Source: Zychaea mexicana (Eukaryota; Mucoromycota; Mucoromycetes; Mucorales; Lichtheimiaceae). Taken from it: a stretch of 64,000 nt of DNA. Shown in pieces: positions 1 through 16,600 of the stretch (positions within the stretch are counted from its first letter, which is position 1; the number at the start of each line of letters is the position of its first letter). The position numbers were made by a program, and so were the translations under genes. Below the pieces are notes generated by a model, which did not search any database, was not told the origin of the DNA, and saw nothing but the letters and a program-made list of their open reading frames with translations. The DNA is taken from contig NW_026516688.1 in the NCBI RefSeq assembly GCF_025766255.1, forward strand, positions 248,001-312,000, given 5' to 3'.

Positions 1-3000
1 CAGTTTGTGGGCCGTGCTGGAGGCTACATAACAGAGTAAGCAGAGGAAAAAACAGTGGCACTTAGTAAGATATATACGTTGCGATCAATGGCTATAAATT
101 CGAAAGGAGAGAAAAAGCAGGACATACCCTTGGTATGACGGATCATGAGAATAATGCGGATCCAGGTGATGACAACAAGAATTTCTCTTTTGTGGATTTC
201 GCTGTAGCGACGCTCGCAGGTGCCGTACATCAAGCTCCAGCCATAGTGAGCAGTACGCTTAGTAGCATTGGAGATCTGGACTTGCCATACACCGCCTTGC
301 TTGAAGAGAGCAAGACCGAGTTCAGAACGGATGCCCGAGGTAATGGAACCATTAGTGTTGAGGCTCCAAAGTTGGCGATCGTCAGCATGCGTCTCATCCT
401 TCATGAGCTTTCCGCGGAGCACCAGCTTATCACCATCCGCAAGCGCATCTAAACCCAGAAAAGCAAGACGAAAATGGAAAGTGTCAACAAATAATAATGC
501 TATCGGACTTGTATAACGTCAAACAAAGAAAAGGAGTAGCACTCTTCCTTACCACTCGAATGCAACACAAGGCCGGTCATGCAGTGCACAAGGTAACCGC
601 TGTCATATGTCCATCTGAAAAGCTCGGCATCTGCATTGTCATCCATCTTGTGCAGACCAACTTGAGCAAATGCCTCTGCCTTTTCGGGTGCCAAGGCATA
701 TCCTTCGTTGCTGGTAATGAAGAATTCGTCTTCTGGCCAAGCAGCGGTACGGGAAACTGATTTTTGGATTGTGTTCTGACCAGTTTCGGAGCGCCATTCT
801 TGAAGCATTGCAACGGTCCACCGGGTAAGGATCTGGACACGGTTACGGACGATAAACTCGGGGATCAACAGACCCCACCGGTGCTCTTCCTTGAAGGAGT
901 TATGGTTGGCCAAAGCTAGCTTGTAATTGTTGCCTTGGTCGTCGCTTTGTTGGGGAGTGAGCACAAGTGATGGCTCAAAGCCGTTGACAAGGTAACCATC
1001 AATCGATAGGGTCCAGCGCTGGCTACGTGCAACGCTTTCCTGCTTGGCAAGAGTCAAGCTAGCACCTTCAACAACAGCTATAAGTTTACATGCAATAAGA
1101 GTTTAGCAAAAACCATAACGATAAAGATTTACAAACAATGAGAGAGAGGAGGACAATACGTACTCTTGACGTCAATGGCCATTTGAGATGCATAGTTGAC
1201 CAAAGCACCAGATGAGTAGCTCCACAGCTGGGTTTGCCAGTTTTCCTTGTCCAAGGCAGCCATGGTAAGGACACTCTCGCTCGCGGTCAGCACGAGAGGG
1301 CTCTCTTTGGTAGATCTGGCAACCAATGAGCGGATAAAGAACCAGCCACTTGGGTATTGAGCATAGCGGTACGACACAGTCTTTGTTTTTGTTTTGGTGC
1401 TTGAACTAGTAATAGCTCGTGTGCCTGCAATGTAGCATTTCATATAGAGCAAGCATCAGCAAAGAGATACGAATTAGCAAGCACAGTAGACTACCACAAC
1501 AAACTCAATGTGCAAATATACCTTGCTTCTTCTTGAACACCGGCAGAACAAAGTTCCAGCGCTGCTCCTTATGCTCAACCGATAACTTGTCGGCTAAATA
1601 AGTGTATACCTTGCCGGACTTGACCTGCGTGGACAAAACAAGCGATCCATTGGACTGAATATGGATAAACCCCTCCACTGTCAAAGCCCACTGCTGGTTT
1701 TGAGATGATTTCTTTTTTTGGTCGTATTGGCAAATACTAGCACCGCTTTCAATCGATCCTATACGGATGAAAATGAATAAGATTTGTATACGCGTGAATA
1801 GGTGCTACAAGCCCGGCGGGCTGTTGATTTTCATTGAGATTGTTATAATTTTGTCCTACCTCCGCGCACGTCAAGAACCTTCCCAGACGCTTTGTTGATA
1901 AGGAAGCCGTTCTTGTAGCGCCACAGTTGACGGGCGTAGTTAGATGTATCGAGTTTGGCAGTGGTAATCTCAATACCGTCTGTAGTAAGGATTGCGCTTG
2001 TCTCTTGGTTTTTAATGAAGAACCAGCCATCGGGGAAGGTACCGTGCTGGTGCTGTTCTGTGGTAGCATCAACCACACGCTTCTTGAATACGGGCAATAC
2101 AACTGCAAACCTTTGGTTGTCGCCGTTTTTGGTAGTCTTCTTTTGAATATGAATATGGGCACCTTCACGAGCTGAATTGAACCAGCTTTCCTTTAATCCG
2201 AGGACCCAGCTAGCGTCGTGCTTGAGATGGACTTCATGAGTGGGTGACAATGTCCAGATTTGATTCTTGTCCGAGTTGACGCGCTTAGTCTGGCAGGCAT
2301 AGGCTTCATCCTTTAAGCTTTCAAAGCTTAAGACCAAACCAGAGTGCTTGTTGGCGATGTGTCCCGAAGCCTTGTCAAAGACCCACAGCTGGCTATCGTA
2401 GCCGGTCTTGCGCAACGAATCAACGACCAATCGGCCCCCGACCTGGGTCATTGAAGTAGCCTCGGCACTAATGTACAGGCCCGTTTGCTGGGATTTGAGA
2501 AAAAATGGCGTGTCCGGAAACGTACCAGTTGGAACGTGGGCTCCTTCTTGGTCCAGACTCGAGGTGGTTGTGGATGCTGAAACAGTCGACCGAGCATCTA
2601 AATTTGTGGTGTAGTAAGTGTATATTTTTAAAATATTAGAGTTAGCGAAACATGATGAAAATGTTTATCATCATTAGGATATTCTTCGCTGCCCCTTTCC
2701 TCCATGTTAGCTAAATAGCAATTGGATTTTACCATCTTCCTTGATTTGCGAGATGCCCCTGCTCAGAGGCTTGCCAGCAACGCTGCTACCAACAGTGCTG
2801 GAGCTAGCACTTCGCTTCACCTGAGCGGCGGAGGACGACGCAGTTGAGGATGACTTGACGACCGGTAGCACAAAGTTCCAGTGCTGCTCTTTGCTGCGCT
2901 TATCTGCAGCCTGGAGATGCACATGCAGTCCTTCACGACGGGAAAAGAAGGACTCCTTGAAACCGAGCACCAAGTTGGGCTTCTCCTTTAGGCAAATGTG

Positions 3001-3891
3001 GCCATCCTTAGAAATGGAAAAGTGCTGGCTTTGGGACTTGTCTGTAGCGGCAGCCTGCTGGACAATCTCCGATCCGGCCTTCAAAGAGCCTAAGGGAATA
3101 GATATGTGTGTTTTTGTTTAGTATATATCGATATTTATCATACACGATCTATTTTTTATGACGGTGATGTATCTAGAGCATAAGGTCAAGCAAGCAAGCA
3201 GGCAGGCAGCCAAGCGATGTGCATATATGGTAGCGAAGGTATAAGGGATCAGATGAAGGGGGGTGCAGTGGTGGCGAAGCATTTCACACAAGGGAGACAC
3301 ACCAATGCTGTGTTATCCTCTTTGTGACACACAAAAGTTCGGTTGCTACCCGAACACGTTCTTTTCCCGCTTCAAGCCAAAAAGTTCCATGTCCCGTGAC
3401 AAACTGCTTGCTAGCTCGCTCGGTCGTACACACTCACACACACGCAACACAACGCAACACTTGTTTACATCCCCATCCCCCCATTTATCGACAACCATCC
3501 CGGCTAACTCGCGAGAATTACCAGGCCCTTGTCACTTCAAAATAAAAGGTTTTGTTGTGTTGTTACCTCTGGAAACTTCCATGACAAGGCCGCTTTCCTT
3601 GTTAATCAAAGCACCATTATCGTGGCGCCAGAGCTGAGCGGCAGGTTCGTCCGTACGCAACGTGGAGAGCACAATGTTTGCACTTGCGGATCCATGGGAA
3701 GCGGATAGCACATAGCCATTCTGGTTCTTGATGAAAAACCAGCCTGTTTTACAAGAATAAAGCCAAAAATTAAAAAAATCGATCATTATAACATAGTTGC
3801 TACTTGATGCTTCAAAGAAGCCAAAACTGCTAAATTAAAAAAAAAAAAGAAAAATGGACTGCTACTAACTGAGAGGGAATGATTGCGACAT
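1..3891 (-). CDS. Tandem ricin-B-type (QxW beta-trefoil) repeat protein, 3'-incomplete
   Basis: Predicted intracellular carbohydrate-binding-like protein; ligand unknown. Exons read in frame on the minus strand: 3870-3891, 3567-3743, 2733-3089, 1860-2597, 1522-1758, 1164-1424, 553-1077, 128-448, 1-23, giving at least 887 residues before the C-terminus leaves the window. The start is the only ATG that joins the first GWFFIKNQ-like segment in frame (MSQSFPLS then WFFIKNQ); no signal peptide is seen. The chain repeats a two-part unit: a 'WFFI...QLW...G.LINK.SG.VL.V' half, then a 'QxW...DG.I....LVLG' half ending in '(H/R)W.FVLPV'. QLW, QIW, QQW and QRW occur once per half. Ser-rich linkers separate the early units. 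Late units diverge: residues near 130-250 (bases) encode a basic hydrophobic stretch (KREILVVITWIRIILMI). Family known: ricin B-lectin/CBM13 fold. Function is inference; cytoskeletal or glycan binding are both possible. Confidence 0.8.
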
Positions 3892-6800
3892 TATGGGATG
3901 AATATATATGTCTTAAGACTGCTGCTGCTAAGTAAACGATTTGTTCAATCTGAATGTTTGAGAAAATGAGGATTTTTTGTTTTCGAAACACCAACGCTCG
4001 AGAGAGTTGTTTTGATAGGTGTGAGTAAGAGAAAAGAGAAAAGCAATAGGAAGAAGAAGCCTTTTGGGTGATGCTTTAATTTGAAAAAAGGATGAATCCA
4101 ATCTACCGAAGAGTAACGTCTCGGTCCTTTTGATAGAAAAGGGTTGAAAGGTGAGGAAGAAAGGGAAAAAAGGGTTTGGGGTTAAGTGGATAGAATTAAA
4201 AATGGTCTACATGTGTTGCTGCACTTCTGTTGTATTAAGAAAAGATCAACCGCGAACACTAGCTATTTTGCGCTTTGAGTTCAGACGCACAGCATAGATG
4301 CATCGATAGACATGTAGTATACACACGCACGCACACCAGTATACACCTTTCAACAGCAGTTACTGTTTTGCTTGATTGTCACACAGCTTTTGCAAAAGTG
4401 TAGTGCTACAAATGATTGAGTTTGTCTGCACATGTATGCGACCATCTCTGGATAGTGTTGACTTCGTACGTGATACAGCTTACTCGGGCTTGTACTTCAC
4501 CAATACTGTAACACGATGCCGATTATTCGTCACCAAGAATAACCTATTTATGTTTTGTTGCCGAGGGAAAAAATACAGCATGGAAAGAATAATCGCGTCT
4601 TACGAATTATAGCTTTAGCCGAAAAGAAGTACAGCAGTATTATTTGTAGGGGGAGGGAGCTTTATGCGATGATTTAATTCCTTGCTTCCAATTCTTCTAT
4701 TGTTGTTGTTTTGTTGCTATGCTGAATGTGTGCTGCTAAATCGCGTAAATGGAAAGTTTGGTATAACCCACACGACCTCTTTTGTCTAAAACGTTTTCTT
4801 TCGCGCTTTCGACAAGCTCTAAACCCTAACTTTCTTTAAGCAGAGCCCAGAAAATGCAACTGACATGTTTGTGTTTAGTAGAAAAAGTGTATGAAAGAGT
4901 ACAGAGATTTTGGTGAAATGACAGTGTTAGTAGCGTGTATAACCTTCCTTTTCTTCAAACATTTCCATGCGCCTAAAAAAGATTAATGCCAACTTTCTTC
5001 CTTCTCGACTGATGATTTTTTTAAGGTCGCACGGGCAATCTATTTACTACAACTATATGGATTGAATATACAAGACACGCATTTACACAACATATCTTCT
5101 AATATTAGCACATGAGAAGAGGAACCGAGACTCAGGGGGTGGCAGATGGTAGAGAGAGAGAGAACCCAGCACTGTGGAAAAGAAGCAGTGGTAGAAGCAC
5201 TTCTTTGCAGTAAAGTTTTGTTTACAACTTCCTACGATAATGTTTATTCGGAATGATGTCTATTTGGTAAAATGTTTATGTTTTTCTCATGCATGCTTGC
5301 TTGCTACTGCTGTTGGCGGCAAAAATTAAAAGGAACCAATAAACAGCACAGTCTAATGTTTGCACATACACATTGTATCCGCCGGCTGCTGTACTACGAT
5401 GCGCCCTGTACTTGGCACACAACCTCTTCTTTCTTGGACCATTGCATTAGATCCTCAAAGCGGCGCCCATTTTTACCATTTAGACATTTTAACTTCTTTT
5501 TACAAAACGCCTTTGAGCGCTACATTATTCCAGACCACATGAACGTCTGGACGCATCTTATTAGGCACCTGCATTATCGACAGATTAAGAATACCACTAC
5601 AAGACGAAGTTAGCTTCTTGTTCTTTTAATAAGTACGCGAGAACTGTATACTATTCTCTTGTGCTAAACCCGAAAAAAAAAGTGCTATCGAGGATTTCGA
5701 GCTCCATGTGAATTCTGATTTGTGTAAATGATATCTATCTGCGGTTAAGGAACCACGTAAACTCTTGAACTTACAACATAAAACATAGAGATGTCGCGCG
5801 CGTCGGTTCTCATTCACCTGACCACCGTTAATGTAAATCAATCAATCATTACAATATATTTTTACAACTTAAAAAGAATTAAATGCAGGAATGTGTTTCA
5901 CTATAGCTCATCAAGATGGCATCCAAAAATGTATATCGTCATGGTCTGCGGGCTTATTCAGTAAAGGGAGCGAGAACAACAAAAGTGCTTTAAAACCATT
6001 GCACAAAAGCAGATCAATACTGCTTTTGGGTTAATTGAAGATGCTACGTGAGTGACGCGACATCTTCTTTCTTTTTTACAGTAGTACCGTCTTCAGCGTA
6101 GTATATATGGAGAGACAACTTACAGCATTGCTGCTACGTCTGATAGCTGTTACTCACCACTTATTCGATTTCATGCATGCATGCACCTCGTTGCTCATTT
6201 TTGTATCATCTTCTTTGCAGCTTCACCCCCCCACCCACCCCCGCTTTGCTCCGAAATTTTTGTTTTGAATATGTACATACCACAGACAGCCGCTGACTAC
6301 AAACAGTGAGTATCAATAACAGTGACCTGCATACCTTATTTGCATGTAGTTCTCTCTCTTCGCATCATACCACCCTATGCAAACAGCGCAAGTATATATA
6401 TGCAATGCACAATATCGGCGGTATCGTTCATTACATACCCAAGCGTGTATATAATCTACAACCCACTACCATAGCGGCAGCAGGTCTACAAAAAAGAAAC
6501 AACTCATCAAAACCTTGATTTTCTTTCCTGCTACTTGTCGCTGCAGTCAAGTAGTCTATCCCTTTTTCAGAAAACTAGACTTGACTTGCTTTGTCAATAA
6601 TCACCAGCAATGTGATACTCTGTACTATTGTCCTGCATTGTGCATTGCTTGTTGCACCACCCCCAACCAACCACCCAAGAAAACCCCGTACTGTGCGTAG
6701 AATGATTTCATACATTTATCACCACTAAGTACACATACTCAAGCATATCGAGTCAGTCAAATAGGGTGGTACAGCAAAGGATAATATGATCAGAGACTCC

Positions 6801-9800
6801 GCGATCGTCCAAAAATTCTGGTACTTTATGCAGCATCTAATAAGAGAAGAGAAAAATAGGAGTCATATGCCATTGCACCGATTTATCATGATCTGATGGA
6901 CGATGAACGTTGATTAGGTGACTAGCGTGTATTTCTACTTTAACTATTAGTGATTGCTGATCGCGCGCAAATGAACAAACGTGCTTTTTAACCGCGAGAA
7001 AATATTTGTCCCTTGTTCGTTACAAACACTTTTTACTCCTAAAACAATTTTCTTTTTATTCTGCAACATCTAACATTTTCTCATGGAGGCTGAGCAACCT
7101 GATATTGATGGTAGTGCATCTCATCGACATTCATCTGCTCATCAGCCAAAGTAGTATAGAAGGACGAGCTGAAAAGTTTCATATCCGTCTAGTAACAGTT
7201 AGTAGAAGAAGGTAATCTAGTAGAACGTAGGACGACAGTAACAACATTTTTTTTAGCTCAGATTGATATGATTACAAGTGCGTGTGTTTGTCTGTGTGTG
7301 TATGATCACAGCATACTTCCTCTATACTTTCACACCCACCCCCGAAAAACAGTGGTAGAGCAATCAGATAAAACTTTGACTGCGGATAGCTTGGAAGCTT
7401 AAAAAACCAGTGAAAGAATTGTATCATCCGATTTTTTTCAAAGCGCCCGCGAAAATAAAAGGTGTACAGAATAAAGTAAGTAGATGTTTGAGTGATGATA
7501 CATTCATGTGCGCGCGTTGGACGCTGTTTACAGTATCAAGAGCAAACAGTTAAGAGCTGTAGCCCGGAAACCCGCGTAAGAGACTGAAATATATAAGCGA
7601 TAGAGAGGAAGAAGAAGCTGGCAGGGAGGGCAGTAAGATATATTAAATAAGAATATGAGCGATTCTCCAGAACGTCATATCTCTGGTTCATTTACTTCTT
7701 TTTGATTGACATCCTATCGGCTTGGCTCATTGTTTTCATTTATGTAGAGCGACATGATCATCACTGTTACTGCTGCATGCAGAAGATGGCAGCAAAGCAT
7801 ATGTAAAGACTCAAATGTAGTGATACCAATTTTTCTATCTTCATAGGCCACCATGCGTTACTACTTTACCCTCAATATAGCCTAATTACAGAGCGTGGAA
7901 TGTAGGTACTGGCCCATACCCCGGTCTCCATTTAAGATTTGACATCTGTATGTATATATGGTCTATTCCAAAACCAAGTGTCGTACAGAAACCCTGAATT
8001 TTTTGGTAAAACGTGTGCGCATGTGCTACATCGCATGTGCACTGGTCACTCCCGATCCTCCTTTCACTTTATATGTGCACCCTGCGTGCGAAAATCTAAT
8101 GAAACCAAATTCTGTGCAGTCATCTGCAAGATGTTTTTCCTCTTGAATCTCTTGACTCGTAATTATAAGTGAGTAATCGAGGAGCGGCAGTACCAACAAC
8201 ATACTCTTTTATAGTCCTCTTCTTCTAGTACTTTGCAATTTGAGATAAAGGGATGACGACGACCTAGTACAGATACTGTAGACCCTTGTTAATCTAATGG
8301 CGTAAATTCTCAAATTTTGTGTGAGGATAATGAGGATTGAAAGTTAGCGAGGACAAGTTTTCTTAGTATTCTCTGCTATTCTTGTTTGTTTGATGACTCC
8401 AGAAACTTTGAGAATAGCAAAGGGTTGAAAGTTAAAAGGTGTAAACTTAAAGGAAGCCGACTGTACACTTGAGCTCTTTACTATTTCGTTACTTTATATC
8501 TAATCGGTATTGCGGTATGCTGAAAAACTACAGGCTTATTTTCGTACCTCAGCAGCTGCTGTTATTTCTTACGATAAACATGAAGCTCCATGGCTACTAG
8601 CTGTACCTAGTGCTGATCTTTCCTGAGACAAAAGTAAGACCAACGTAGATGTGTTTGTTCATTTGAAAATGCTAAATCCACATACTACCTTGCTTTTCAG
8701 CTTTGCTACATTGCATAATCAGTTTACAAGCATCAAAAAACAGGACTCAGTATTGAATGAAAAATTAGAATGCTTGATTGTATGCGATACGCTGTTTTTT
8801 TCAAAATGCTCCTGGGTATATACGATAAACAGTGAGGCAGCTGGAATCGCAGAGAAAAGACACTTTTTGTTCTTCTGCAATTTGATTAACATGATGGTGT
8901 CTGAACAAAATTCAATCGTATGGCGTATAATAATAAGGTGATAGAGCGCAAGCAAATTCATTCACAAAAATGAGTAACGTAACCTGTACTTGAGAGCCGC
9001 TTTTTCTCTCTCTATGTGTGCCAACAGCTGCTTTTACCGAGGCGGGGAACACATGGTTAGTACGTACCCCACCAGATGTTTTCCTTCACTGCTTTTTGTA
9101 TCATTTTTTAGCATGTGCGACGTCAGGAAAAAGAGCGAAGAATAGATACAAGTATGTAAAAAGTGCCACTGATCAATAACACTTAGTAGTAATGTGCATC
9201 CAAAGATGGCAAACCGATCATTAGCAGCAAATCTGTAGCAGCAGAGCAATGTTCAAACTGATATCGCTTAGTTTCGATGCGGCTGTTGACATACTGGAAA
9301 CTGCCAACAGCGCTATCAGATGTATAATTCTGGTTTGTCAACTCCACAACAACGAATGGGATGCTGTGGCTGCTTCCAAGCATTAATGAAAGTAACAGCA
9401 CCATCAGTTTTCTACCATACCTTCCCTGGACCTCCCTGTTGACGTAGCATCAATTTAAAGGAGAATGTTACAATTTGTAAAGCACTATAAATAGCTCACA
9501 TTGAAAGAAAGGTGAGCATAAATCCAAACTGCCAAGTTTTATCTCACATAGAATGAGATTTTTTTCTGTTGTGATTGCTGCGGTAACCAGTGTATGTGAT
9601 TATATATATCACTCAGTGCGTTATTATCATCACCCGATACGGTGACTTGTGACCTGTGAACTCTTTACATCAACACGATCACAAGCATCATCCCTTATAC
9701 GACAAGTTCCTACTCCATTCCTTATTAGGAAACGGTCATGAAATTTTGATAGGCCGACAAAGAAAGAGTGAGCAAGATGTGAGAAAAATTTCTTTTTCCT

Positions 9801-9825
9801 TTGTTTTACTCAAAATAAAACGATA
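3892..9825. other. Long stretch with no recognisable gene (5.9 kb)
   Basis: No open frame here resembles a protein family I know, and I could not join frames through plausible splice sites into a convincing product. The base composition is AT-rich with scattered CA/GT and homopolymer runs. The left edge is the promoter of the lectin-repeat gene and the right edge (about 9500-9825) the promoter of the DEAD-box helicase. A minus-strand frame at 9183-9404 begins with a hydrophobic signal-like stretch (MVLLLSLMLGSS) but has no further support. Long non-coding transcripts or decayed elements are possible and cannot be judged from sequence alone. Confidence 0.6.
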
Positions 9826-12726
<2,901 letters not shown>

Positions 12727-13347
12727 AGAAGTATCATACAAACAAACATTTATACATTCATCATCCACGCAACACCAACGGCACAATTTACTTCGACTCA
12801 TCGACGACTGCACAGCGTTTTTTCTGTCATTGTCTTTTCTCTTACTCCTAACAATCCCACTTTTTTTTTGTTTCGTCTTGCATTTCCTTGTTCGATTTCC
12901 ACTCGCACTTGCAAAAAATCACATATCTATATACAATACAAACTATTATACACAAAAATAAAACTGTTTTCGTAGCAGCAAATAAGAAACAGAGTCCCTC
13001 GTAGAGTTCTGGTGTGATATAGACACGCTTTTAATGATGCTATTGATGGCTGTGACACTAGTAAGCCAATAATAAGAGGTGGTGTGATCTATTGTCGACA
13101 TATACAAATGAGTGCAAAGGAAGTAACTTTTTGCGTCTGCAAAGAAAGGCAAAGAAAAGGAAGATGAAGAAAGGGAAAGTAATGGATGCTCAAATATATA
13201 ACAAATGCCGTGAGGTAGGTAATCAGAAGAAGGTTAAGGGTACTAAATTAAGAAAGAATGGGATATGTATCGATATAATGGAAGCGAGATGTGTAAAATG
13301 AAACGGTATATGACTGTGCGTATGTGTATGCTGTAAATGTATCTAGT
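12727..13347. other. DBP2 3' flank, no gene seen
   Basis: Pyrimidine-rich 3' UTR-like sequence follows the DBP2 stop, then a purine-rich AG/AAG segment around 13130-13310 that leads into the 3' end of the minus-strand hypothetical gene. The two genes converge here. An AATAAA lies at 12956-12961 and may serve DBP2 polyadenylation. No further open frame looks coding. Confidence 0.55.
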
Positions 13348-13689
13348 TCAAGAATAGCCATGGATCAGCGAACTGACTTTGGGCACGACCAATACTTGAT
13401 GGCCCATAGCCGGAGTACGTCGACAGGCATTAGGAACACCCGAGAGGTCCAGAGGAGTAATGTAGGGTCTTGCGGAGGGTCTCGCCGGGGAACAAGCGGG
13501 CTTTGACCGTCGTCCTTGCTCTTGCTGCTCCTTGACGTTCTTGGTTTTGTTACTGCAAAGTTGTGTCTGCTCTAATGTTCGTGCCAATGATGATGAACAT
13601 TGCTTTTGCAAAGAGCGATCATAATCTACATTGCTATATGTAGGTACGACTGTCTCCAAGTCATGGGTGCTGAATCGAACAGTTTTCAT
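13348..13689 (-). CDS. Small hypothetical protein with an N-terminal RVxF-like motif
   Basis: Single-exon open frame of 113 residues. It opens with MKTVRF, which fits the K-x-V-x-F protein phosphatase 1 docking pattern, followed by TVVPTYSNVDYDRS. A VRF...TYS...YDRS arrangement at the extreme N-terminus looks like a short conserved fungal module, but I cannot name a family with certainty. The rest is Gln/Ser/Arg-rich, then Pro-rich (PARPSARPYITPLDLS). No membrane segment or signal peptide. A TATA-like element (CTTTATAAAC on the minus strand, about 13750) lies roughly 60 bases upstream of the ATG, which supports a real promoter. A PP1 regulatory role would be inference from the motif alone. 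Confidence 0.5.
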   Translation of the reverse strand: MKTVRFSTHDLETVVPTYSNVDYDRSLQKQCSSSLARTLEQTQLCSNKTKNVKEQQEQGRRSKPACSPARPSARPYITPLDLSGVPNACRRTPAMGHQVLVVPKVSSLIHGYS

Positions 13690-16600
13690 AGTATTTTTGA
13701 TGGCTGGGTGTATGCTGCGTTGTAAGTTGAATGCTGGAAGGATGTTTGCTGTTTATAAAGAAAAAGAAAAAAAGGTAGAAAATAGACCGTTCATTATATA
13801 TGTTTTATTATCTCTGTTGCCTTTTTGTGGTTCCACATTTTTACTATTTTTAATGCAGGTTGATGCAGTGGCTATTTTTAGACGGAAAAAATTATCATCC
13901 AGCGCCACGCAAATCAAAAACGCTTATGGCGCTGCTCTCTCTTACAAATGGTCATTCTCGTTTTCTTTTTTGGAACATTGGAACACTGGGCGCACAACGA
14001 CGATCATTCTCGCCGTATGCATGTATAACCCGTGGCGCAATGAAAAAAACTAATGCGCCAGCCATAAAAAAATATGTACACTAACATTAAGGTAAAATTA
14101 CGCATTTTCCTTATTGATTCAAAGACATGCTAGAAGCCTTAACGTATAAAAGTGAACTTTAATCTCTTTGAAGGGGAATACGCCAAAACTCTACTGAAAA
14201 ACGGAGCTTGGAACTGTTATTCCAAATTGTAGTTATTGAGTTATGGAACGGACGTCGATTTTCGAAGTGATCCATTTGGATGTCAATTTCTAAGTTGTGG
14301 GTTTGTTAGCATCCAAACCTTTGGATGTAGTACATCATCACCCTGGACGGACCACCATCGCACTAAGCCGCTTTACGCTGCTATTACTGTTACTACGCAT
14401 CCACACAGCCACGGAGTAAGATGCCAAGCCTTTTTTCTTATTTTCCTGCTTAATGGACGAAAATATCATATATATTTCCCCCGCATAATTCCCGCGGTTT
14501 AAGGGTTTTTTTTTCTGCTCAACAAGCCCCTCCACCCCACTTTCCATCATCTCCTATTCCTTATTTCACTCTGGTGCTTGACAACAAGGAAATTTGGCGA
14601 TTATTTACCCTGTTAAGAAGTCTTTATTTAATCACCTAGCCTCCTAATACCAGCTAATAGCTGCTAATAGTGATATAGAAGTTGCTAAATGGGTTAAAGG
14701 AGTGCTTTATATTTATTGTCATGCGGACATGTTACAAAAATATAGTTGACGGGTTTACATACTTGGCATAACAGGTCAAGCCTCACTTTTGAAAAATTTC
14801 GGAGTGGCTTTTTTTTCTTTCACAGATAGACGTTCTGAGGTTAGTAAAGGGGAATCGAAAAGAATCCAAGCAGTATTAATACAGAAGATGCATGCTTACG
14901 GTTATGCCGATGATGATGATTAAATATATTCAATTCATTTTTAGGGGCTACATGACCGGGCTATGTGCCAAGTATACTCTGTACCACTCAAACTAGCATG
15001 AGCGCCAAGATACGAAAAGCTTCAACAAATTAAAAAACTTGCTTCTCGTTTTAGTTATCGACGAGGCATAGTATTTATGGCAGTAACATGCACTTTATTA
15101 TATTTCGGTCGCAGTATGTTGTTGCTGTTATTGCTAATGTTTCTTATACAGCTTATATGCTGTATAAGAGAACCACATCTATTCATTAAGAAATAAATAA
15201 AAAGTCGGCAGAGTGCAATTGCTGACAGCAGTAGATAGTAAGCGTGTTCTGGTACAGCTAGGATATAACATCAACGCAAAGTCGCCAAGTATTTAAATAG
15301 AGCGCGAGTAGCTAATAGCTTTCATTATTATGGTAGATAAAAAATTGAATGGGACTTTTAGGAATACGCTGATAGCAGAAGAGTGTTTCCTTAGGGAAAA
15401 TAAACGGCTCTGCTTTTGTCATTTCTACTATATATCTACAGCAACAATTCTAATTTGATCCGGTATGTTGAAGTACGTAGTATTATAAAAGAGAATAAAT
15501 GAGACTAAAAAAGACCCCGTATGATCTCTTGAGTATGTTTTTCAACATATCGGATAGAATGCTATCTGACTTCCTTGTCCATTATACATGATTATTTTAG
15601 CACTTCCAACCCACTGTGACAATAATAACGAGGACCACTCCTTTATTTGCAGATGTAAAGTAAGTCTATGGGTAGTTGCTAGCTACTACATCTATGGCAG
15701 GCTTTCATATAAACAGTCGTTATATACGTCCATGTGCCTTGCTTCTTCCCCTTAATCTCACCCTTTCTAGCATTCCGCGGCAAGAAAAAGTGCTTGGTCT
15801 GGGTTGTGCCCCGGTAGAGTTCAACGTATCCGCTGTTTCCTTCATGCCTAGTAGAAAATAGTAACTATTTTCGTTTCTCTGCAAACCACAATCATCAGAC
15901 TTGCGGACGACGAAAGACTAACTGCTGTGCTACAAAGATCTTTGTGCACGCATAGATGTACGTACCAAGAAGAGAACTATACCAACTAGCCGCCGAGCGC
16001 CAAGATTACCTTCTTCTTTAATGTTTAGTATACGCGTCGTACAACGTACCATACTTTAGTCAAACTCAGAGAAAAAAGCTTCACGAGACTCAACACCACT
16101 TTGTATCACTAGTAGTCGGAAAAGGTCAATAGCAATCACGTTTCCTCATAGACATCTCTATCCGCTATATATTGTATGAGAATGCAAAAACCAGTTCTTG
16201 CTGATTTTTTGATCGTCGCCTTTAGTTCTTTAGAATTACTGCATATTAATAACAACATGTAGCATCATACCCGCGTCTCTTTTACATGCATACACTCACA
16301 CTCCTCACTGGACTGAAAAGTGTAAGAGAGACATATGCGAACACCGCCTCTTTAGCACACATCAAAATAAATATGGTATATGTGACACAGGCGAGTTTTG
16401 GTGGGCTCACAAAAAAATTCTTTTGCATAGTGCATGCATGTTGGCAACTCAGCAAATGTGCCGGATTCCCGGTTGGTTGAGCTGTCAAATGTTACGCCGT
16501 GTGGCTGAACCTAGTACCAAGTAACGTTGCCAACCTCAACCTTTTTCCGGGTAAGAGAAACTATATGGAAAAGAAAGCTATAAATGTCTTGAACACCAAA

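Noticed and set aside
3856..3900. Poly-A run plus ATG context as possible separate short gene
   Set aside because: The ATG at 3889-3891 joins in frame to the lectin-repeat exon by a good GTTAGT donor, so it is the start of that gene.
4805..4835. ctctaaaccctaac as telomere-like sequence
   Set aside because: Only one partial unit; no tandem array and coding genes lie on both sides.
9183..9404. Minus-strand 73-codon frame with a signal-like start
   Set aside because: Only the first residues look meaningful; no stop-to-stop conservation argument or splice partner could be found.
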